Notes: generated from the letters alone by a model not told the origin. Shown: positions 1-6,630, counted from the first letter of the stretch. The stretch: 7,811 bases of DNA from JAAYBR01 sp033813475 (GCA_033813475.1 JAPXRP010000195.1:1-7811), one strand, 5' to 3'. Translations and numbers: made by a program.

Positions 1-782
1 CCCGCCAGCAGGCCCGGAAGCAACTGCTGGATGAAGGAGAAGACCACGCGCCCCATGAACGACTTCCAGTAGTACACCCCCCGGTAGTCGCCGATGGTCA
101 TGTACGCCGCCGCCATGTTCCGGATGCTGTCGTCCAGAACGGGATTCGCGTCGTCCACCAGCGTCTCGAGCGGGTCAATGAACACGTCAAAGCAGGTGTT
201 GCCGACGAGGGTGACGTTCGCGCACAGCGTGTTCGTCGCGTTTGTCGTGATCGTGACCGTCGTGTCCAGGTCGATGCTGACGATGTAGTTCACCGTGGCC
301 CGGATGCGCACGTTGGTTATGGAGACCTCCGGCATCGGCTTGGCGACGTTCGCCGCGAAGGTGCTGCGGATCGTGCTGATCGCGTCCAGCCCGATCCCCG
401 CAAGGCAGGTGTCGGTCCGCAGAATCTCCTCCAGCATGGTGAACGACTTCCAGTCGTTCACCCCCTTGGTCTGCGCCGCCCAGGCGGGGCTGATCACCGC
501 GCCGTGGTCCGCGTTGCCGTCCCAGTAGGGCTGGTTCTGGCCGATGACCAGGGTCCACGCCGCCGTCTGCGGGCCCCAGGTGCCCACGCAGTCGGTGGAC
601 CACGACGCACACCCCGTGTAGGTGGTGAACAGGGAGTCCAACTGGTCGTCAAAGTCCCCCAGCACGTCCTGCAGGGTGACATAGTAGTCCCCCTGCAGGT
701 AGGCGTGCGCCTGGGCGGCCGGTGAGAGGGTCAACCCCCCGCACAGCACCGCCAACACAAGAATTAGTGCGCGTCTAGTCAT
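1..782 (-). CDS. Secreted protein of unknown function, C-terminus beyond the window edge
   Basis: Reading the minus strand from the ATG at 780-782 gives 260 codons without a stop, reaching the left edge, so the protein is partial. It opens with MTRRALILVLAVLCGG and a hydrophobic core at residues 5-19. A signal-peptidase-I-like AQA or AHA site follows near residues 25-27, so export is likely. No lipobox is present, since C14 lies inside the hydrophobic core. The mature part is acidic and rich in Asp, Thr and aromatics, with cysteines at 58, 65, 126, 187 and 197 that could form disulfides. A Thr/Val-rich stretch at about 160-200 alternates like beta strands. A short motif recurs: GVNDWKSF (107-114) and GVYYWKSF (235-242). 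I do not recognise the family. An AAAGG-type ribosome site sits a few bases before the ATG, and a promoter lies at 1003-1031. Confident as a gene, not as a function. Confidence 0.8.
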   Translation of the reverse strand, partial: MTRRALILVLAVLCGGLTLSPAAQAHAYLQGDYYVTLQDVLGDFDDQLDSLFTTYTGCASWSTDCVGTWGPQTAAWTLVIGQNQPYWDGNADHGAVISPAWAAQTKGVNDWKSFTMLEEILRTDTCLAGIGLDAISTIRSTFAANVAKPMPEVSITNVRIRATVNYIVSIDLDTTVTITTNATNTLCANVTLVGNTCFDVFIDPLETLVDDANPVLDDSIRNMAAAYMTIGDYRGVYYWKSFMGRVVFSFIQQLLPGLLA

Positions 783-1002
783 TGCCTTTGCCCTTTCTAG
801 TTGGGAAGCGCCCCCGGACGGGGCACAAAAGGCATGACATTTCCCCTGACGCACGGGAAGCATCCCCTCTGCACTGGCCGGTCCGATGACGATTCCACCG
901 TTTACAAAGCCCTTTGCTACAAGTGCCTAAAACACACCTGCCCGCAAACACGCATCCGTCTCACGTCATCGTCCCTGTCACCAGGACTCTTCCCTTGCCT
1001 AA

Positions 1003-1031
1003 ATGGTAGAACAAGTTGGCCGAAAAGTCAA
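1003..1031 (-). promoter_or_regulatory. Sigma70-type promoter for the secreted-protein gene
   Basis: On the minus strand TTGACT (1026-1031) is followed after exactly 17 bases by TACCAT (1003-1008), matching 5 of 6 and 4 of 6 bases of the housekeeping consensus. It points at the gene starting at 782, with no other reading frame of note between. Transcription would begin near 996, giving a leader of roughly 214 nt. Confidence 0.6.
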
Positions 1032-1442
1032 GGGCTTTTTTTGGGGTCCGCAAAATCGCCGTCCCTGGACGGCAAACAAAGGGAAATCAGCCCCCATGGA
1101 GGGTGCTTCCAATGAGGGGGGCACGGCAACGGCGCGCAGGGTGCGGCCGCCTCCCCCCTTCCCTCCGGACAAGTCCCGCGGGGTCGGCCGCCCGCAACGC
1201 CTCATGCGTCCACGGGCGACCGCCGCACGGTGTCCTCACCGGAGCCCCCGAGGGGGCCCCACATAACTCTCCCGGCGGTTCGCGCGCGCGGGCTGGGCAC
1301 CGCGCCATCCACCGCCGGAACGAGGATAAAACAAAATGCGAAAAAAGTCAATACCCCCTGCGGGCTTCCAGGCCCCACCGGGCGTTTCCGGCGCAAACAA
1401 GGAACTTTCGGCCTGCTGGTGTGTTAAACTGCCGGCAAAGGC

Positions 1443-1450
1443 AAGGAGGT
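1443..1450 (+). promoter_or_regulatory. Strong ribosome binding site deciding the TPR gene start
   Basis: AAGGAGGT is close to the full anti-16S complement and lies 8 bases before the ATG at 1459. It rules in favour of this start over the in-frame ATG at 1336. Confidence 0.8.
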
Positions 1451-1458
1451 TTTGTGTG

Positions 1459-2772
1459 ATGGCACGAGGACGCACCGGAGGGATGAGCCGCGGGCGGGTC
1501 CTTCTTGTCTGCGCGCTGGCGGGCGGAACGGCGGGGATTTTTATTTTTGCGCGGATGGGGGGCGTGGGCGAGGTCCGCGCCCGTCTGTCCGCCGCGGGCC
1601 TTATCTCCGCCGTGGACGCCCCCAATGCGTCCGTGTCCGCTTTGGCGCCCAATGCGCCCCCCCCCGGGGATGCGTCTTCGGCGGACGGCACCGGGACATC
1701 CCCCGACCCGGACGCTGGGGAAGCCGGGGCCCCCGACCCGAACGATCCCGAATTCATGGACTCGGTGGTGAAGAACGCCGTGGCGTCCATGTTTGCCGGG
1801 CCTTCCGATGCTGCCCGCAGGGGGCAGGGAAACGGCGCGGAAACCGTTTCCGGGGGAGGGGCGGCAGGCGCGGACGCCGGCCCGGAACCACCCGGAGGGG
1901 AAAAGGACGAAGGGAAAAAAGGAACGGACAAGGCCGACGCGAAAGCCCTGGCCGCCAAGGCGGGCGCGATGACCGCCGAGGCGGTGGCGGCGATGAAGGC
2001 GGGCCGGTTTGACGAGGCGCTGGGCCTGCTCGAAAAGAGTCTGGAACTCGACCCGGCCAACCGGCAGGCGTATCAGACCCTGGCGACGCTGAACCGGCGG
2101 CTGGGCCTGGCGGACCAGGAGCTCAGCGCCTATGACCGGTGGATGAAGGCCCTGCCCGACGACGCGGTGGCGCGCTACATGGCGGCGCAGGCGCACGCCC
2201 GCAACGGATACGACCAGGAGGCCGCGGCGCGTCTGCGGGAGTTCCAGGCGATGAACCCGGGCGACCTGCGCGCCTACCCCATGGCCGCGGACCTTTACCG
2301 CAAGCTGGGCATGCGCGCGGAGGAGGGCGCGGCGCTGCAGCAGTGGGCGGCGGACGCCCCGGGGTCGCCCGACGCGCGCCGGGCCCTGGGCGACTACCAT
2401 CGGCGCATGGGCGACTACGGCGCGGCGCTGGCGGAATACGAGGCGGCGGCGGCGATGGCGCCCGGCGACCCGGCGGCCTATCTGCAAATGGGCAACACCT
2501 ACCGCCGCCTGGGCCAGTACGGGGACGCGCTCGCGCAGTATGAGCAGGCGGTGGCGCTGCGGCCGGGCAACCTGGCGGCCCTTTCCCAGCTTGCCGAGAC
2601 CCAGCGTCAGGTGGGGAATTATTCGGCGGCCATCGCGTCCTACGAGCGCATCATCGCGGCGGAGCCGGGATCGCAGCAGGCCGCCAGCGCGGAGCGCGGC
2701 ATCTCCCGGATGGAGCGGGACATGGCCCGCGCCGCCCAGGCCGCCAAGCCCAAAAAGCCAAAAGGCCGCTGA
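1459..2772 (+). CDS. Membrane-anchored tetratricopeptide-repeat protein
   Basis: This 437-aa protein starts at the ATG at 1459, chosen because AAGGAGGT at 1443-1450 sits 8 bases upstream. The frame is open further back to 1336, but that extension lacks a ribosome site. Residues 13-31 form a hydrophobic segment after an Arg-rich start, so a single N-terminal anchor or uncleaved signal is likely. Residues about 50-165 are low-complexity Pro/Ala/Gly/Asp, ending in a Lys/Glu-rich stretch, and are probably disordered. From about 170 to 406 come about seven 34-residue TPR units. The clearest is 339-372 (AAYLQMGNTYRRLGQYGDAL onward), with the typical G8, Y11, A20 and P32 positions. The C-terminus is basic (PKKPKGR). 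TPR arrays are protein-binding scaffolds; the partner is unknown. The topology suggests a long tether placing the TPRs in the periplasm. Its stop lies 4 bp from the stop of the convergent neighbour. Confidence 0.9.
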   Translation: MARGRTGGMSRGRVLLVCALAGGTAGIFIFARMGGVGEVRARLSAAGLISAVDAPNASVSALAPNAPPPGDASSADGTGTSPDPDAGEAGAPDPNDPEFMDSVVKNAVASMFAGPSDAARRGQGNGAETVSGGGAAGADAGPEPPGGEKDEGKKGTDKADAKALAAKAGAMTAEAVAAMKAGRFDEALGLLEKSLELDPANRQAYQTLATLNRRLGLADQELSAYDRWMKALPDDAVARYMAAQAHARNGYDQEAAARLREFQAMNPGDLRAYPMAADLYRKLGMRAEEGAALQQWAADAPGSPDARRALGDYHRRMGDYGAALAEYEAAAAMAPGDPAAYLQMGNTYRRLGQYGDALAQYEQAVALRPGNLAALSQLAETQRQVGNYSAAIASYERIIAAEPGSQQAASAERGISRMERDMARAAQAAKPKKPKGR

Positions 2773-2776
2773 GCGC

Positions 2777-3886
2777 CTATTCCGGGGGCGCCGGCTCCCC
2801 CCCCCCGGGACCCTCCTCCGCCTCCGCGAGGCTCTCCCCCGTCTCCTTCACCTGGGCCAGGCTGACATTCTCCGCCGACAGGCACCACACCCCGACCAGC
2901 ACCACGGGCAGCAGGTTGAGCAGGTGCGCCATGATCGCCATGGCCCGCGCCTCGTCCACGTTCATCGCCGGGTTCACCAGCAGGAGGCTGCCAGCGATGG
3001 CGACATGATAGGGGCCGATGAAGCCCGGCGGCCCGGGCAGACTGATGAAAACGGCCAGCAGGGAAAGGGTGACAAAGGGGGCGTACCAGGGCACCTCCAG
3101 GCGCAGGGCCATGAAGGCGCACCAGTTGGTGAGGGCGAAGACCGCCCAGAGAACGAGGCTGATTCCGCAGGCGCGGGCCATCCGCCAGGGGGACCGCACC
3201 ACGGCCATGCCCGATGTGAAATGGCCGGCCAGCGCGGTGAGGCGGCCGGCCAGGGCGGGGGAAAAGTGCCCCACCGTCCGCCGGAAAACCCGCTCCGCCA
3301 GACCGCGGGAGGCGGCCAGCGCGAAGGCCCCCATCAAGCCGGCCACAATGGCCGCCGCCGCGCCGAGGCAGGCCCGGCGGATCAGAACGGCGGAGATGGG
3401 GCCGTCGTACAGGCCGCGCATCTCCTGGGGCAGATAGATCGCCTCGGTGGGATGGAAGAAGACCACGGTGAACACCAGGGTGCCGGCCAGACCGACCAGG
3501 TCCGTGATGCGGTCCACGGCCACAAAGGCCAGGGACTTTGACACCGGGATGCCCGTGCCCCGGGACAGGACCACGGCGCGGATGACCTCGCCCAGCCGCG
3601 CGGGCAGCACGAAATTGGCGAAGAAGCCGATCTGCGTCGCGTTGAAGAGCTTCATGAACGAGGGCGCGGGGTCCACCGCGACCAGCGCCCGCCAGCGGAA
3701 AATCCGCACGACAAAAGACACAAGCACGAGTCCGACCGCCGCGGCAAGCCACAGCAGGTTTGCGTTGCGCACGACGCGCCCCACCTCGGCCCAGTTGGTG
3801 TCCTTGAACAGCCACCACAGCAGCACCGCGCTCACCGCAAGACCGGCCACGAGCTGCGCCTGCCGTCTAAAACCGCGTTTCTTCAC
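2777..3886 (-). CDS. Lysylphosphatidylglycerol synthase TM-region / UPF0104 family membrane protein
   Basis: Integral membrane protein, 369 aa from the GTG at 3886. The frame is open to another GTG at 3937 (386 aa), but the extra 17 residues are Gly-rich and atypical, while VKKRGFRRQ followed by a hydrophobic helix is a usual family start. Numbered from 3886, hydrophobic segments lie near 11-28, 45-62, 118-145, 170-192, 241-263, 270-285 and 316-335. Family-typical motifs are RIFRWRAL (61-68), the NFVLPARLGEVIRA block (91-104) and PGPPGFIGPY (284-293). This family includes the flippase half of MprF and the YbhN/AglD-like proteins, thought to move or handle lipids or lipid-linked sugars. No aminoacyl-transferase domain is present, so it is not a full MprF. 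The substrate cannot be told from sequence. The coding strand carries G10 near its 3' end. Divergent from rarA. Confidence 0.85.
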   Translation of the reverse strand: MKKRGFRRQAQLVAGLAVSAVLLWWLFKDTNWAEVGRVVRNANLLWLAAAVGLVLVSFVVRIFRWRALVAVDPAPSFMKLFNATQIGFFANFVLPARLGEVIRAVVLSRGTGIPVSKSLAFVAVDRITDLVGLAGTLVFTVVFFHPTEAIYLPQEMRGLYDGPISAVLIRRACLGAAAAIVAGLMGAFALAASRGLAERVFRRTVGHFSPALAGRLTALAGHFTSGMAVVRSPWRMARACGISLVLWAVFALTNWCAFMALRLEVPWYAPFVTLSLLAVFISLPGPPGFIGPYHVAIAGSLLLVNPAMNVDEARAMAIMAHLLNLLPVVLVGVWCLSAENVSLAQVKETGESLAEAEEGPGGGEPAPPE

Positions 3887-3927
3887 TGCGTTCCCGTCAT
3901 GAGTTCCGCCGCCGCCCCCGGGGCCGT

Positions 3928-3934
3928 TAGTATA
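3928..3934 (-). promoter_or_regulatory. Possible -10 element for the flippase-like gene
   Basis: The minus strand reads TATACT here, 5 of 6 to the -10 consensus, in the short divergent gap next to rarA. If used, transcription would start within the first codons of the longer reading frame, which supports the GTG at 3886 as the start. No good -35 is visible at 16-18 bases. Confidence 0.3.
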
Positions 3935-3978
3935 CACCAGTCCGTTTCCCCGGATGGAAGCGGCGGCGGTCCGGGGGC

Positions 3979-3984
3979 TACAAT
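3979..3984 (+). promoter_or_regulatory. Candidate -10 (TACAAT) giving a leaderless rarA transcript
   Basis: TACAAT matches 5 of 6 bases of the -10 consensus and ends 6 bases before the rarA ATG, so transcription would start at or next to the start codon. There is no Shine-Dalgarno sequence at normal spacing, consistent with a leaderless mRNA. A -35 box is not evident. The surrounding 16 bases (3977-3992) resemble 7089-7104 upstream of proS at 14 of 16 positions. Confidence 0.4.
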
Positions 3985-3990
3985 GCCGCC

Positions 3991-5337
3991 ATGTCGGAAG
4001 ACCTCTTTGAACACAGCGCGGCGGACCGCCTAAAGCGCGAGGCGCCTTTGGCGCGGCGCGTGGCCCCGCGCTCGCTGGACGACTTGGCGGGCCAGGAGCA
4101 TATCCTGGGCCCGGGCAAGCCGCTGCGCCGGGCCATCGAGGCCGACCGGGTCACCTCGCTCATCCTCTACGGCCCGCCGGGCTGCGGGAAGACGGCGCTG
4201 GCGCGGCTCATCGCCATGCGGACCAAGTCGGTGTTTGAGCCGCTGAACGCGGTGACCGCCGGGGTGAAGGAGCTGCGCGAGCTGATCTCCGCGGCCCACC
4301 AGCGGCGCGTCCACACGCGGCAGAAGACGATTGTGTTTGTGGACGAAATCCACCGGTTCAACCGCGCCCAGCAGGACGCCCTCCTGCCGGATGTCGAGAA
4401 CGGCAAGATCGTCCTCATCGGCGCGACCACGGAGAACCCGTTCTTCTCCGTGGTGTCCCCCCTCCTCTCCCGCTCGCAGATTTTCGAGTTCCGCAAGCTG
4501 GAGGAGGCCGATTTGGTGCGGCTGCTGGAGCGGGCGCTGGCCCATCCCGAGCGCGGGTTTCCGGAAGTCACGGTGGACGCCGCGCCGGAGGCGCTGGCGC
4601 ACATCGCGCGGTACGCCGAGGGGGACGCGCGGCGCGCCCTGAACGCCCTGGAGGTGGCGCTGCTGACCACGCCGGTCGAGGACAACCGCCTGGCGATCTC
4701 CGAGGAGGTCGCCGGGGAGTGCATCGCCCGCAAGATGCTCCACTACGACGGCACGGGGGACGAGCACTACGACGCCGCCTCGGCCTTCATCAAGAGCATG
4801 CGCGGCAGCAACCCCGACGCGGCGCTGTACTGGATGGCGCGCATGCTGGAGGCCGGGGAGACGCCCCGCTTCGTGGCGCGCCGCATCTGCATCGCCGCGG
4901 CGGAGGACGTGGGGAACGCCGACCCCATGGCGCTGGTGGCGGCGACGGCGGCGTGGCAGGCCTGCGAGTTCATCGGCATGCCGGAGGCGCGGATCATCCT
5001 GGCACAGGCGGCCACCCATGTCGCCTGCGCGCCCAAGAGCAACGCGGCCTGCGTTGGGATTGACGCCGCCCTCGCCCGGGTGCGCGAGGAGCGCACGACC
5101 GACGCGCCGAACCATCTGCGGGACACGCATTACAGGGGCGCGAAGCGGCTGGGCCGCGGCGGGGGCTACAAGTATCCCCACGATTTCCCCGGAGGATACA
5201 CCCCGCAGGACTACGGCGTGGACCGGGGAACCTTTTACCACCCCACCGACCGGGGAAACGAGGCCCGCTTCCGCGCCTATCTGGAAAGTCTCGACGAGCG
5301 CGACCGGGAAGAAGAGGGGCCCGCATCCAATGACTGA
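3991..5337 (+). CDS. rarA: Replication-associated recombination protein A (RarA/MgsA family AAA+ ATPase)
   Basis: This 448-aa protein has the usual length for the family. RarA (MgsA in E. coli; Mgs1/WRNIP1 in eukaryotes) is a cytoplasmic clamp-loader-like AAA+ ATPase acting at stalled replication forks and on single-stranded DNA ends. Visible motifs in order: Walker A GPPGCGKT (61-68), Walker B IVFVDEIHRF (114-123), sensor 1 GATTENP (144-150), the SPLLSRS arginine-finger region with R161, and sensor 2 GDARRALN (211-218). The C-terminal tetramerisation region includes HYDGTGDEHYD (251-261), a RGSNPDAALYWMARML block (271-286) and the terminal HLRDTHYRGAKRLG and YKYPHDFPGGY segments typical of RarA. 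The start at 3991 has no ribosome site and may be leaderless. The stop overlaps the next gene by 8 bp. Nothing is missing or truncated. Confidence 0.96.
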   Translation: MSEDLFEHSAADRLKREAPLARRVAPRSLDDLAGQEHILGPGKPLRRAIEADRVTSLILYGPPGCGKTALARLIAMRTKSVFEPLNAVTAGVKELRELISAAHQRRVHTRQKTIVFVDEIHRFNRAQQDALLPDVENGKIVLIGATTENPFFSVVSPLLSRSQIFEFRKLEEADLVRLLERALAHPERGFPEVTVDAAPEALAHIARYAEGDARRALNALEVALLTTPVEDNRLAISEEVAGECIARKMLHYDGTGDEHYDAASAFIKSMRGSNPDAALYWMARMLEAGETPRFVARRICIAAAEDVGNADPMALVAATAAWQACEFIGMPEARIILAQAATHVACAPKSNAACVGIDAALARVREERTTDAPNHLRDTHYRGAKRLGRGGGYKYPHDFPGGYTPQDYGVDRGTFYHPTDRGNEARFRAYLESLDERDREEEGPASND

Positions 5338-5950
5338 AACCGAAACGACTCCCCTCCCCTCCCCTTCCCGGCGCCGTCCTTTTCTATGGGGCTGCCTGAC
5401 GGGCGGCGTGCTCACCGTGGCCGCGCTGGCGGGCGGCGCGCTGGCCGCGTCCGTGGTCTTCGAGAAGCAGATCATCGCCGCCAAGCGCGCAAAACTCGCC
5501 GCCCCGCCCGTCACCCTCGGGGTGCAGGCCGACTTCTCCCTGACCCTGGCGAGGCCCGATGGGACCACCGGCACGCTGGAGGAATTCCGGGGGCGTCCGG
5601 TCTTTCTGCATTTCTGGAGCCCCAACTGCCCCGCCTGCCTGGCGGAACTGGAGGGGTTGAACGCCCTGCACCGCCTCACCGAAGGGTCCGCGGTGGCCTT
5701 TGTCTCCGTGGCCCTGGGCGGCGCGGACGATGTGCGCCGGGCACTGGCGGGATACACTGCGGAATTCCCGGTGTACCGGCACGAGGGTACCCTCCCCGCT
5801 GTCTACGGGGCCGGCGTCCCGTCCACCTGCATTATTGACCGCCACGGCGCGCTGGCGCTGAAACATTCCGGCCCGGCCAAGTGGGATGATCCCTCCGTGG
5901 CCGCCCTCCTTGATGTGCTGGCCTCGGCCCCCGGCCCGTCGGAGCAATAG
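5330..5950 (+). CDS. Membrane-anchored thioredoxin/TlpA-like thiol-disulfide protein
   Basis: This 206-aa protein starts at the ATG at 5330, inside the last codons of rarA (8-bp overlap), with GAAGAGGGG about 10 bases upstream. A basic SRRRP stretch and a hydrophobic helix at about 19-43 anchor it with the catalytic domain outside the cytoplasm. From about 62 the fold is TlpA/AhpC-TSA-like: the extended strand ADFSLTLARPDG, the GRPVFLHFWSPNCPACLAEL active-site region with C100-P-A-C103, and GVPSTCIIDRHG (162-173), containing the cis-proline P164 loop and beta strand. Such proteins reduce or exchange disulfides of exported proteins or in cytochrome c maturation. The CPAC dipeptide differs from the CGPC of cytoplasmic thioredoxin. 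The third cysteine, C167, sits just after the cis-Pro, and C22 lies in the helix. Overlap implies translational coupling to rarA, although no functional link is known. Confidence 0.88.
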   Translation: MTETETTPLPSPSRRRPFLWGCLTGGVLTVAALAGGALAASVVFEKQIIAAKRAKLAAPPVTLGVQADFSLTLARPDGTTGTLEEFRGRPVFLHFWSPNCPACLAELEGLNALHRLTEGSAVAFVSVALGGADDVRRALAGYTAEFPVYRHEGTLPAVYGAGVPSTCIIDRHGALALKHSGPAKWDDPSVAALLDVLASAPGPSEQ

Positions 5951-5955
5951 GAAAA

Positions 5956-5978
5956 CCCCGCGTCCGGGGGACGCGGGG
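5956..5978. terminator. GC-rich hairpin terminator between convergent genes
   Basis: A perfect 10-bp stem (5956-5965 with 5969-5978) encloses a GGG loop. It begins 5 bp after the stop of the thioredoxin-like gene and about 60 bp past the stop of the convergent lipoprotein gene. On the minus strand it is followed by TTTT, so it is a textbook intrinsic terminator for the lipoprotein gene. On the plus strand the bases after it (CTTCGG) have no T run, so termination in that direction is less certain. Confidence 0.75.
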
Positions 5979-6037
5979 CTTCGGAGGATGGGTCTGACAC
6001 CCTGGCCGGGTGTGCCGGCCGGATGTCCGGGTCGTTA

Positions 6038-6466
6038 TCACATGCCGTCGGGATTGACGGTGACGATCCGCCACACATCGGCTTCCTTCTTCATGACCAG
6101 CTCAACGCTGATGGATCCGGGAGGGCCCGAAAGGTCAATCGGGTACACGGAGGCGGTGCCGTCGTCGTTCTTGGTGATTTCCATGTCCACGATGGAGACC
6201 TCGCCGTCGTCGGCGTAGCCCGCGTCCACGGCCATCTCCAGCATCTCGCGGCCCTCTTCCTTGCCCCCGGCCAGCTCCGGATGGGAGAAGTCGTCGGAGA
6301 AGGCGGTCATCAGCAGGTCAATGTCTTTGGCTTCAAGGGCGGTCTTGACCGTCGCGACGGTCTCCTTGATCAGGTCATCATCGCTCTTCTTGGGGGTCGT
6401 CGCGCACCCGGCCACCATTCCGATCATCAGGCCGCAAATCAGCAAACGCACGCACAGCTTGGTCAT
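6038..6466 (-). CDS. NTF2-like domain lipoprotein
   Basis: This 142-aa lipoprotein starts at the ATG at 6466. An AGAAGGAG ribosome site lies 6 bases upstream, making the TTG at 6487, 7 codons further up, unlikely. The signal peptide MTKLCVRLLICGLMIGMVAGC ends in a VAGC lipobox, with C21 as the predicted lipidated residue. A short linker ATTPKKSDDD follows, so no Asp sits directly after the Cys. The rest resembles the compact cone-shaped NTF2/SnoaL/DUF4440 fold: an N-terminal helix (DLIKETVATVKTALEAKD), a helix with FSDDF, then beta strands ending in EADVWRIVTVNPDG, the typical final strand pattern. Such periplasmic NTF2-like lipoproteins are usually of unknown ligand. The closing stop is followed by a second in-frame stop, and then by the hairpin at 5956-5978. 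Confidence 0.82.
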   Translation of the reverse strand: MTKLCVRLLICGLMIGMVAGCATTPKKSDDDLIKETVATVKTALEAKDIDLLMTAFSDDFSHPELAGGKEEGREMLEMAVDAGYADDGEVSIVDMEITKNDDGTASVYPIDLSGPPGSISVELVMKKEADVWRIVTVNPDGM

Positions 6467-6556
6467 GTTCAACTCCTTCTGGTTCAACAGGTTGGGGTTT
6501 CATCGGCAACGCACCCCTGGCCCCACCCAAGGGACTGCCGGGAGATAACGCGGCCT

Positions 6557-6592
6557 TTTTCTAGCGTAACAGACCGGGTTACGCGAAGAAAA
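6557..6592. repeat. Interrupted inverted repeat between two minus-strand genes
   Basis: GCGTAAC at 6564-6570 is complementary to GTTACGC at 6578-6584 around a 7-nt loop. After a small mismatch (one base on one side, two on the other), TTTTCT at 6557-6562 also pairs with AGAAAA at 6587-6592, giving 13 bp in all. Neither strand has a T run after the stem, so it is not a classical terminator. It may be an RNA processing structure in the leader of the lipoprotein gene, or a DNA-binding site. Confidence 0.55.
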
Positions 6593-6630
6593 GTTTCACC
6601 CGGGGAGCGTCTTTGCGGCAAAACGGGGGG

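Larger units (their letters stand above)
783..1458. other. 676-bp non-coding divergent region
   Basis: No convincing gene lies between the two divergent starts at 782 and 1459; the open frames here are short, overlap each other and lack ribosome sites. The left part (783-1000) would be the untranslated leader of the secreted-protein gene. It includes a GC hairpin at 810-824 (arms 810-814 and 820-824), close to its ribosome site. Two near-perfect palindromes lie further right: 1058-1073 (7-bp arms, 2-nt gap) and 1244-1257 (6-bp arms, 2-nt gap). A locally AT-richer patch at about 1323-1350 precedes the TPR gene. I found no TTGACA-like box at the right spacing for the plus strand; TAAACT at 1425-1430 is a possible unsupported -10. 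No tRNA or recognisable riboswitch was seen. Confidence 0.5.

Noticed and set aside
1143..1191. GCGGCCG / CGGCCGC arms as a hairpin
   Set aside because: The arm is itself part of a palindromic GC sequence, the loop is long, and such matches are expected by chance at this GC content.
801..1266. Short plus-strand open frames in the non-coding region
   Set aside because: They overlap in several frames, lack ribosome sites, and give proteins without recognisable domains.
1402..1430. Promoter for the TPR gene using TAAACT at 1425-1430
   Set aside because: The hexamer matches only 4 of 6 and the bases 16-18 upstream show no resemblance to TTGACA, so it is too weak to list as a feature.
1498..1521. 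LLVC as a lipobox in the TPR protein
   Set aside because: Valine directly before the cysteine is not accepted by signal peptidase II, and the Cys is inside the hydrophobic core, so a simple anchor is more likely.
1236..2487. Long minus-strand open frames opposite the TPR gene (274 and 379 codons)
   Set aside because: Composition is typical of antisense GC-rich shadows; the plus strand has a strong ribosome site and clear TPRs.
2640..3818. A 392-codon minus-strand frame overlapping the flippase-like gene
   Set aside because: It lies out of frame with the membrane protein that carries the family motifs; it matters only as the possible slippage extension noted for the G10 tract.
4030..5757. 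A 575-codon open frame on the minus strand opposite rarA and the thioredoxin-like gene
   Set aside because: It is a mirror frame of GC-rich codons; the plus-strand products have clear family motifs, while this one is Arg/Gly/Ala/Pro/His-rich without any domain.
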